Positions 15,273 to 21,953 of a stretch of DNA of 27,296 nucleotides are shown here, piece by piece. The stretch is from NCBI GenBank assembly GCA_040081205.1, contig JBEBHE010000017.1, forward strand, positions 1-27,296. The letters run 5' to 3'. The notes beneath the pieces are model-generated. The model was not told the origin of the DNA. It saw nothing but the letters and a program-made list of their open reading frames with translations, and searched no databases. The number at the start of each line of letters is the position of its first letter. Position 1 is the stretch's first letter. Made by a program: the position numbers and the translations under genes. Source of the DNA: UBA5216 sp040081205. GTDB taxonomy: Bacteria; Pseudomonadota; Gammaproteobacteria; Burkholderiales; SG8-41.

Positions 15273-18200
15273 ATGACTTCATCACGCTTTACCGCTATCG
15301 AATCTGCGCTTCGGCAACGTATCCTCGTGCTCGACGGCGCGATGGGCACCATGATCCAGCGCTACAAACTGGACGAAAAAGCCTATCGTGGTGAACGCTT
15401 CGCGGATTTCGCGCATGACGTGAAAGGCAATAACGAACTGCTGACACTGACGCAGCCGCAGATCATTCAGGAAATTCACGAGCAATACCTTGCGGCGGGC
15501 TCCGATATTATCGAGACCAACACCTTCGGCTCGCAGCGCATCGCGCAAGCGGATTACCACATGGCGTCACTGGCCTTCGAAATGAATGTGGCTGCCGCGC
15601 GCCTCGCCAAAGCGGCTTGCGCGAAGTACTCCACGCCGGAAGCGCCGCGTTTCGCCGCGGGCGCATTTGGACCGACGCCGAAGACCGCATCCATCTCGCC
15701 GGATGTGAATGATGCGGGTGCACGCAATGTCACATTCGACGAACTGGTGGTGGCGTATCTCGAACAGGCACGCGCACTGCATGAAGGCGGTGTGGATTTG
15801 TTTCTGGTCGAAACCATATTCGACACGCTGAACGCCAAGGCGGCGCTGTTCGCCATTGACCAGTTTTTCGAGGAAAGCGGTGAGCGTTATCCGGTGATGA
15901 TTTCCGGCACGGTGACCGACGCTTCGGGACGCATTCTGTCGGGGCAAACCGTCGAGGCCTTCTGGAACTCGGTGCGGCATGCCAAGCCAATCACCATCGG
16001 CCTGAATTGCGCGCTCGGCGCCGCGTTGATGCGTCCGTACATTGCCGAGTTGTCGAAAATTTGCGATGCACCGATTTGCGTGTATCCGAATGCGGGCCTG
16101 CCCAATCCGATGAGCGACACCGGTTTCGATGAAACACCCAGGATCACTTCGGGGTTGCTGCAAGAATTCGCAGAAGCGGGTTTTGTCAATGTTGCCGGCG
16201 GTTGCTGCGGCACCACGCCCGATCATATCCGCGCGATTGCGCAGGCCGTGAAAACGCTGCCGCCGCGGGTAGTGCCGCAGGGCGATCACAAATTGCGCTT
16301 GTCGGGACTGGAGCCGGCCAACATTGACGAGACCTCGCTGTTCGTTAACGTCGGCGAGCGTACCAACGTGACGGGATCCAAGGCCTTTGCGCGCCTGATT
16401 TTGAACGAGCAATACGACGAAGCGCTGGCGGTGGCGCGGCAGCAGGTCGAAAACGGCGCGCAGGTTATCGACATCAACATGGATGAGGCGATGCTGGACT
16501 CGAAAGCGGCGATGGCGCGCTTTTTGAATCTGCTCGCCGGCGAGCCGGACATATCTCGCGTGCCGGTGATGATCGATTCCTCGAAATGGGAAGTGATCGA
16601 GGCGGGGTTGAAGTGCGTGCAGGGCAAGGCCGTCGTCAATTCGATCAGCATGAAAGAAGGCGAGACCGAGTTTCTGCGACAGGCGCGGCTGTGCAAACGT
16701 TACGGCGCGGCGGTGATCGTGATGGCGTTCGATGAACAAGGACAAGCGGATACCTTCAAGCGTAAAACGGAAATTTGCAAGCGCGCCTATGACCTGCTCA
16801 CGCAAAAAGTGGGCTTCGCACCCGAAGATATTATTTTCGATCCGAACATTTTCGCCATCGCTACCGGCATCGAGGAACACAATAATTACGCGGTGGATTT
16901 TATCGAGGCCACACGCTGGATCCGCCAGAATCTTCCTTATGCCAAGGTCAGCGGCGGCGTGTCGAATGTGAGTTTTTCGTTCCGCGGCAACGACCCGGCG
17001 CGTGAAGCGATTCACACGGTGTTCCTGTATCACGCGATCAAAGCGGGCATGACCATGGGCATCGTCAACGCCGGCATGGTGGGCGTGTATGACGACCTCG
17101 CGCCCGAATTGCGCGAACATGTCGAAGACGTGGTGCTCAATCGTCGTCCGGATGCCACCGAGCGCATGATCGAATTTGCCGCCACGCTCAAAGCGGGCGC
17201 AGCAAAAGAAGAACAAACGCTGGAATGGCGCGAGGCACCGGTGGAGAAGCGTCTCGCGCATGCGCTGGTACACGGCATCACGCAATGGATTATCGAGGAC
17301 ACCGAAGAAATGCGCGCCAAGTTGGCCGGGGCGGGCGGGCGTCCGATACAGGTGATCGAAGGGCCGCTGATGGACGGCATGAATATCGTCGGCGATCTGT
17401 TTGGTGCGGGCAAAATGTTCTTGCCGCAAGTGGTCAAGTCTGCACGGGTCATGAAACAAGCGGTGGCCCACCTCATTCCGTTTATCGAGGAAGAAAAAGC
17501 GCGGCTGGCCGGCGAATCAGGTGAGGCAGCGAAACCCAAAGGCAAGATCGTGATTGCCACGGTAAAGGGCGACGTGCACGACATCGGCAAGAATATCGTA
17601 GCGGTCGTGCTCCAGTGCAACAACTACGAAGTCGTCAACATGGGCGTGATGGTGCCGTGCCAGAAAATTCTGGATACCGCGATTACCGAGAAGGTGGACA
17701 TCATCGGGTTGTCGGGATTGATCACGCCTTCGCTCGAAGAAATGGGCAATGTCGCGCGCGAAATGCAGCGGCAGGGCTTCACCATGCCGTTGTTGATTGG
17801 CGGCGCCACCACGTCGCGCACGCATACGGCGGTGAAAATCGCGCCGGGCTACACCAATGGCCCGACGGTATGGGTGCCGGACGCTTCACGCAGCGTCACC
17901 GTGTGCAGCAGCTTGCTGGCGGAGGACGAAGTGGTGCGCCGCAAGTATCTGGATGAGCTGAACACCGACTATGAAAAAGTCCGTGCACAGCACGCCAACA
18001 AAAAAGGCCCGGAGCTGATCACACTGGCCGAAGCACGCGCCAATCGCTTCAAGACTGATTGGAAAAAGCACGCGCCGGTTGCGCCTGCCTTTCCAGGCAT
18101 TAAGCTGCTTAGAAATTACGATCTCGCAGAGATTGCAGAGTACATCGACTGGGGGCCGTACTTCCAGACGTGGGATTTAGCCGGTTCCTATCCGAAAATA

Positions 18201-18998
18201 CTTGAGGATGACGTGGTGGGTGTGGAAGCGAAAAAAGTGCTTGCCGATGCCAAGGCGATGCTCAAAAAAATCATTGAAGGCAAATGGCTGCAAGCGCACG
18301 GCGTGATGGGGCTCTTCCCCGCGAACAGCGTGAATGACGGCGAAGACATCGAAATTTATGGCGATGAAAAACGCGACAAGCCCGTCATGACCTGGCACAA
18401 CCTGCGCCAGCAGAACCGGAAGCCCACAGGCAATCCCAACTTGTGTCTCGGCGATTTTGTGGCGCCGAAAGACGGTGGTGTAAAAGACTACGTGGGCGCG
18501 TTTGCCGTTACCGCGGGTTTTGGTATCGACAAAAAACTCGCTGAGTTCGAAAAAAATCACGACGATTACAGCAGCATCCTGTTGAAAGCGCTCGCCGACC
18601 GGCTGGCGGAGGCATTCGCAGAATTGCTGCACAAGCGCGTGCGGCGCGAGTTCTGGGGCTACGCCAAGGACGAGGCGCTCGACAATGATGCGATGATCGC
18701 GGAAAAGTATCGCGGTATCCGCCCCGCGCCCGGTTATCCGGCGTGTCCGGATCACACGGAGAAGGGCGCGCTGTTCGAGTTGCTCGATGCCAAACGCGCG
18801 GGCATCACACTCACCGAAAGTTTTGCGATGTGGCCGGCATCATCGGTGAGCGGCTTTTATCTGGCGCATCCTCAGGCGCAGTATTTCGCTGTTGGCAAAA
18901 TCGCCAAGGATCAGGTCGAAGATTACGTACGGCGCAAAAACATGTCGCTGGATGACGCCGAGCGCTGGCTTGCACCGGCGTTGGGATATGAGCGCTGA
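15273..18998 (+). CDS. metH: cobalamin-dependent methionine synthase
   Basis: Transfers a methyl group from 5-methyltetrahydrofolate to homocysteine through cob(I)alamin, in the cytoplasm. At 1241 residues it is full length with all modules. The homocysteine domain (~1-325) has zinc ligands Cys246 (GLNCALG) and Cys311/Cys312 (GGCCGTTP). The pterin domain (~355-620) has FVNVGERTNVTGSKAFARLI and INMDEAMLDS. The cap (~650-740) is followed by the B12-binding Rossmann domain with DVHDIGKN at about 767-774, where His769 is the lower cobalt ligand. The C-terminal AdoMet reactivation domain (~900-1240) contains RPAPGYPACPDHTEK. It starts at ATG 15273 without an obvious Shine-Dalgarno sequence. Its end overlaps the next gene by 11 bp. 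Confidence 0.98.
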   Translation: MTSSRFTAIESALRQRILVLDGAMGTMIQRYKLDEKAYRGERFADFAHDVKGNNELLTLTQPQIIQEIHEQYLAAGSDIIETNTFGSQRIAQADYHMASLAFEMNVAAARLAKAACAKYSTPEAPRFAAGAFGPTPKTASISPDVNDAGARNVTFDELVVAYLEQARALHEGGVDLFLVETIFDTLNAKAALFAIDQFFEESGERYPVMISGTVTDASGRILSGQTVEAFWNSVRHAKPITIGLNCALGAALMRPYIAELSKICDAPICVYPNAGLPNPMSDTGFDETPRITSGLLQEFAEAGFVNVAGGCCGTTPDHIRAIAQAVKTLPPRVVPQGDHKLRLSGLEPANIDETSLFVNVGERTNVTGSKAFARLILNEQYDEALAVARQQVENGAQVIDINMDEAMLDSKAAMARFLNLLAGEPDISRVPVMIDSSKWEVIEAGLKCVQGKAVVNSISMKEGETEFLRQARLCKRYGAAVIVMAFDEQGQADTFKRKTEICKRAYDLLTQKVGFAPEDIIFDPNIFAIATGIEEHNNYAVDFIEATRWIRQNLPYAKVSGGVSNVSFSFRGNDPAREAIHTVFLYHAIKAGMTMGIVNAGMVGVYDDLAPELREHVEDVVLNRRPDATERMIEFAATLKAGAAKEEQTLEWREAPVEKRLAHALVHGITQWIIEDTEEMRAKLAGAGGRPIQVIEGPLMDGMNIVGDLFGAGKMFLPQVVKSARVMKQAVAHLIPFIEEEKARLAGESGEAAKPKGKIVIATVKGDVHDIGKNIVAVVLQCNNYEVVNMGVMVPCQKILDTAITEKVDIIGLSGLITPSLEEMGNVAREMQRQGFTMPLLIGGATTSRTHTAVKIAPGYTNGPTVWVPDASRSVTVCSSLLAEDEVVRRKYLDELNTDYEKVRAQHANKKGPELITLAEARANRFKTDWKKHAPVAPAFPGIKLLRNYDLAEIAEYIDWGPYFQTWDLAGSYPKILEDDVVGVEAKKVLADAKAMLKKIIEGKWLQAHGVMGLFPANSVNDGEDIEIYGDEKRDKPVMTWHNLRQQNRKPTGNPNLCLGDFVAPKDGGVKDYVGAFAVTAGFGIDKKLAEFEKNHDDYSSILLKALADRLAEAFAELLHKRVRREFWGYAKDEALDNDAMIAEKYRGIRPAPGYPACPDHTEKGALFELLDAKRAGITLTESFAMWPASSVSGFYLAHPQAQYFAVGKIAKDQVEDYVRRKNMSLDDAERWLAPALGYER

Positions 18999-19773
18999 CC
19001 GCATCGGCTCCGCGTTTAGTGATGCTGAACTCGCGCAGTTCAACAGCGACGGTTACCTCATTGTACGAGGGCTCGCGCCCGCCGACGTCGTGGCACGCAT
19101 GCGCGAGGTTGCGCTAACGCATCTGGCGGAACCCCGCTTGCCGGTCGAGTATGAAGCAGATACGCAGTATCCCGGCGCGCCGGCATCGCTAAGCGCACCC
19201 GGCGGACGTACCGTGCGGCGGCTGTTGCAGGCCTACGCGCGCGATGTCGTGTTCCGCGATTGGGCGGTGTCGCCGCTGATTGCCGTGCGATTGCAGCAAC
19301 TACTCGATGCGCGCGTGGAGCTATCGCAGGCGCATCACAATTGCATTATGACCAAACACCCGGCCTACAGCAGCGTTACGAACTGGCATCGTGATATACG
19401 CTACTGGTCGTTTGACAAGCCGGCGCTGGTATCGGTGTGGCTCGCGCTGGGACAAGAGCATTCTAAAAACGGCTGCCTGCTGCTGTTGCCCGGTTCGCAT
19501 CGCATGGAATTTCGCGCCGATCAATTGGATGCGGCGCAGTTCCTGCGAACCGATCTTGAGGACAACCAAGCATTGCTGCGAACGCAGATTGCCGCCGAGT
19601 TGCAGGCGGGAGATGTGTTGTTTTTTCATTGCAGGCTGTTTCACGCCGCCGGTCACAACCAGACTACGGATACCAAGCTGTCTGTGGTGCACACGTATCA
19701 TGCGTCGGACAACCATCCGTTGCCGGGTACGCGCTCGGCGACAGTGCCCGATGTGCCGCTACGCGGAAAATAA
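18988..19773 (+). CDS. phytanoyl-CoA dioxygenase (PhyH) family protein
   Basis: A probable Fe(II)/2-oxoglutarate-dependent oxygenase of 261 residues. The start is ATG 18988, inside the last codons of metH (11-bp overlap), because the protein then begins at MSADRIGSAFSDAELAQFNS, and DGYLIVRGL follows in family style. The open frame further upstream lies in metH and is not family-like. The iron triad is His134 and Asp136 (NWHRDIRYW) plus His219 (LFHAAGHN). The usual 2-oxoglutarate-binding Arg near the end appears to be Lys230 (TTDTKLSVV). The substrate is unknown; family members hydroxylate acyl-CoAs, small metabolites or nucleobases. The overlap implies translational coupling with methionine synthase, which is not an obvious functional pairing. 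Confidence 0.88.
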   Translation: MSADRIGSAFSDAELAQFNSDGYLIVRGLAPADVVARMREVALTHLAEPRLPVEYEADTQYPGAPASLSAPGGRTVRRLLQAYARDVVFRDWAVSPLIAVRLQQLLDARVELSQAHHNCIMTKHPAYSSVTNWHRDIRYWSFDKPALVSVWLALGQEHSKNGCLLLLPGSHRMEFRADQLDAAQFLRTDLEDNQALLRTQIAAELQAGDVLFFHCRLFHAAGHNQTTDTKLSVVHTYHASDNHPLPGTRSATVPDVPLRGK

Positions 19774-19904
19774 TTATAAGTATTTGTTTTTAAATGATTA
19801 TTTTTAGATAAAAAATGTAAGGAAAAGCTGCATCCAAAGACCAAAGCAATGGGTAGTATGGGAAGGCAGGATTTTTTACTTCATCAACGGAAAGGGAGTG
19901 GACG
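19774..19904 (+). promoter_or_regulatory. A/T-rich leader region of the P460-cupredoxin gene
   Basis: This 131-bp gap begins with a very A/T-rich stretch (about 19771-19820), in contrast to the surrounding GC-rich DNA. TTGTTT (19784-19789) followed 15 nt later by TAGATA (19805-19810) could be a weak sigma-70 promoter. AAAGGGAG (19891-19898), 6 nt before ATG 19905, is a clear ribosome-binding site. No hairpin or reading frame of note was seen. Confidence 0.4.
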
Positions 19905-20720
19905 ATGAAACTTCACCGCAAATTGGCTGTAAGCGCCGCCGTAGCGGGCGTCATTGCTGCGGGAGCATTGATGGCGCAAGCGACTATTGGGCCGAAAGAC
20001 GTGGCATTCCCAACGGGTTTCGAGAAGTGGGAGATGTACCAGCAGTTGAATCGGCACGACGTGAAGCAATACCGCGAACTGTATGCCAAACCCGAAGTGG
20101 TGAAGGCGGTGCGCGAAGGCAAGCCGATACCCAATGGCACAGTGCTGGCGATCGCGATTTTTTCCGCGCAGCTTGATGCGGATGGCAAACCGACGCGCGA
20201 TGCCAAAGGTAATTTCATCAAAGGCAAGCCAGCAGGCGTTACTGTAATGGAAAAACGCGCGGGCTGGGGCGCATCGGTGCCGGCGGCCTGGCGCAACGGC
20301 GATTGGCAGTATGCCGCCTACACGGCAGACGGCAAGCCCAACGAAAAAGCCAATGCCAATACCAAGGCGTGCTTCGAATGCCATCTGCCGCATGCGAAAC
20401 AGGATTTCGTGATTTCGCTTGCCGGGCTGGCAGGCACAGCTGGAGGTGCGGCGCAGCGGCCGTCCGGTCCTGGCTCTGTGGCCATTGCCGAGTTTCTATT
20501 TGGCCCGGAAAAAGTTTCCGTGAAAGCCGGGCAGACGATTACCTGGACCAACATCGACGACTCACCGCATCAGGTCACAGTGCAGGGCGCCACCACGCTG
20601 CGCACGCCGGTGGTGCTTAAAGGGCAAAGTACGGCATTGCAATTCACCGAAGAAGGCACCTACGGCTACATCTGTGGTCTGCATCCGGGGATGAAAGGCG
20701 AAATCGTCGTTACAAAATAA
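19905..20720 (+). CDS. exported cytochrome P460-cupredoxin fusion protein
   Basis: A 271-residue periplasmic protein joining two redox domains. The signal peptide (MKLHRKLAVSAAVAGVIAAG, to about residue 26) precedes a cytochrome P460-type domain (~35-170): FPTGFEKWEMYQQLNRHD, IPNGTVLAIAIFSAQLDADG, GWGASVPAAWRNGDWQYAAY and the c-haem attachment site CFECH at 156-160. A Gly/Ala/Pro-rich linker (~175-190) leads to a plastocyanin/amicyanin-like cupredoxin (~191-271) with complete type-1 copper ligands His222, Cys257, His260 and Met263. P460 proteins oxidise hydroxylamine or bind NO; a fused copper domain would take or give electrons. The cross-linking Lys of true P460 haem could not be assigned, so cytochrome c'-beta-like behaviour is also possible. 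A terminator follows, so it is probably monocistronic. Confidence 0.88.
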   Translation: MKLHRKLAVSAAVAGVIAAGALMAQATIGPKDVAFPTGFEKWEMYQQLNRHDVKQYRELYAKPEVVKAVREGKPIPNGTVLAIAIFSAQLDADGKPTRDAKGNFIKGKPAGVTVMEKRAGWGASVPAAWRNGDWQYAAYTADGKPNEKANANTKACFECHLPHAKQDFVISLAGLAGTAGGAAQRPSGPGSVAIAEFLFGPEKVSVKAGQTITWTNIDDSPHQVTVQGATTLRTPVVLKGQSTALQFTEEGTYGYICGLHPGMKGEIVVTK

Positions 20721-20738
20721 CCCGCGCGCTGCAAACTC

Positions 20739-20772
20739 AAAACGCAAGCCTTTGTGCTTGCGTTTTGTTTTT
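20739..20772 (+). terminator. intrinsic terminator after the P460-cupredoxin gene
   Basis: A perfect 11-bp stem (20739-20749 with 20756-20766, AAAACGCAAGC/GCTTGCGTTTT) with a 6-nt loop is followed by a T-rich tail to 20772. It starts 18 bp after the stop codon. The A-tract on the left arm could let it work in both directions. Confidence 0.9.
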
Positions 20773-20785
20773 GGGAGTTCTTGCT

Positions 20786-20912
20786 ATTGATGTTTCCATA
20801 ATTCGTTACAAACTAAATCCGTTCGGGCTGAGCTTGTCGAAGCCCTCTCTCGTAGCCACGCCCTTCGACAAGCTTCAGCCCGAACGGTGTAATGTATTTT
20901 GGAAACATCAAT
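20786..20912. repeat. 127-bp nested inverted repeat, MITE/REP-like
   Basis: The outer arms ATTGATGTTTCCA (20786-20798) and TGGAAACATCAAT (20900-20912) are perfect 13-bp inverted repeats. Inside them, 20819-20842 (CCGTTCGGGCTGAGCTTGTC, then GAAG) pairs with 20862-20886, with a single one-base bulge. The segments between the outer and inner arms are also partly complementary (GTTACA/TGTAAT), so almost the whole element can fold as one hairpin. There is no coding frame. The inner motif resembles a dispersed palindromic repeat I recall from several proteobacterial genomes. The element sits between the terminator and the 3' end of the minus-strand Bug gene. Confidence 0.8.
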
Positions 20913-20937
20913 AATTCATCATTTGCGTGGCGTGCTG

Positions 20938-21918
20938 CTACTCCACGCGGATGTTGGCGGCCTGAATCACTTTCGCGTAGCGTTCCACTTCGTTCCGGAA
21001 AAACGCGGCAAATTCCTGCGGCGTGCTACCCACCGGTTCAGCCCCTTCTCTGGCCATGAATTCGCGCACATCCGGAAACTTGATGGCGGCTGCGATTTCC
21101 AGGCTGATTTTGTTGACGATAGCCGCCGGCGTTGCCGCAGGCGCGAATACTGCATACCAGTTGCTTGACTCGAAGCCCGGATAGAACGTGATCAACGCCG
21201 GCGCGTTGGGCATCAGAGGTGATGGCTTTGCCGTGGTGACGGCCAGCGCCTTGATCTTGCCGGAGCGCAGGTGCGGCAATGATGTCAGCGCGCCGGCAAA
21301 ACTGAAATCCACTTCGCCGCTCATCAGCGCAATCGTCGCCGGGCCGGAGCCTTTGTAGGGAATATGCGTTGCCTGGATGCCGGCCCGCTGTTTGAACATT
21401 TCGAGCGCCAGATGATTGGCACTGCCGTTGCCGCCCGATGCGGCGTTCATTTTTCCGGCCTGTTTTTTCGCCAGAGCAATGAACGCCTGCACCGATGTGG
21501 CGGGCACGCTGGAATGCACCACCAGAAACTGCGCTGCCGACGAAATCTGGCCCACCGGCGCCAGATCCTTCAGCAAGTCAAACGAGAGATTCTTGTTGAG
21601 GGTGTAGGCGCCCGCGAGTGTTGATGCCGCGCACAGCAGCGTGTAACCGTCGGCAGGCGATTTCACCACGTATTCCGTGCCGATCATGCTGGCGGCGCCA
21701 GTGCGATTTTCGATTACGAATGTTTGCCCCATGCTCTCCTGGAATTTCTTGCCCAGCAGCCGCGCCTGCGGATCGGTGCCGCCGCCCGGCGCTACGGGCA
21801 CGACGATGCGCACCGCCTTGGTGGGATAGGCAGGACTATTTTGCGCCAGCGCAGTTATCGGTAGCGCCAGTGCCGCGATGGTAGCTGCCATCATGCCGTC
21901 AACGAGTCTTAGTCTCAT
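20938..21918 (-). CDS. Bug/TctC-family substrate-binding protein
   Basis: The third periplasmic receptor of this family in the window, 326 residues, on the opposite strand from the other two and 9 kb away from the nearer one. Signal peptide: MRLRLVDGMMAATIAALALP, cleavage after ALA before QNSPAYPTKAVRIVVPVAPG. Core signatures are GGGTDPQARLLGKKFQE, TFVIENRTGAASMIGTEYVV, SPADGYTLLCAAS and LRSGKIKALAVTTAKPSPLM. GGGAG (21927-21931 on the plus strand) is 8 nt upstream of the start and supports it. The ligand is unknown. It lies 35 bp after the PhoX-like gene on the same strand and may be cotranscribed with it, although no functional link is evident. Confidence 0.93.
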   Translation of the reverse strand: MRLRLVDGMMAATIAALALPITALAQNSPAYPTKAVRIVVPVAPGGGTDPQARLLGKKFQESMGQTFVIENRTGAASMIGTEYVVKSPADGYTLLCAASTLAGAYTLNKNLSFDLLKDLAPVGQISSAAQFLVVHSSVPATSVQAFIALAKKQAGKMNAASGGNGSANHLALEMFKQRAGIQATHIPYKGSGPATIALMSGEVDFSFAGALTSLPHLRSGKIKALAVTTAKPSPLMPNAPALITFYPGFESSNWYAVFAPAATPAAIVNKISLEIAAAIKFPDVREFMAREGAEPVGSTPQEFAAFFRNEVERYAKVIQAANIRVE

Positions 21919-21953
21919 ATTGCATGCTCCCGGTTGCTTACGATGATTCCAGC

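Noticed and set aside
15567..17471. 634-residue open frame on the minus strand
   Set aside because: It lies wholly opposite metH, whose motifs and domain order are complete. The antisense frame is a GC-rich shadow with no recognisable domain or ribosome-binding site.
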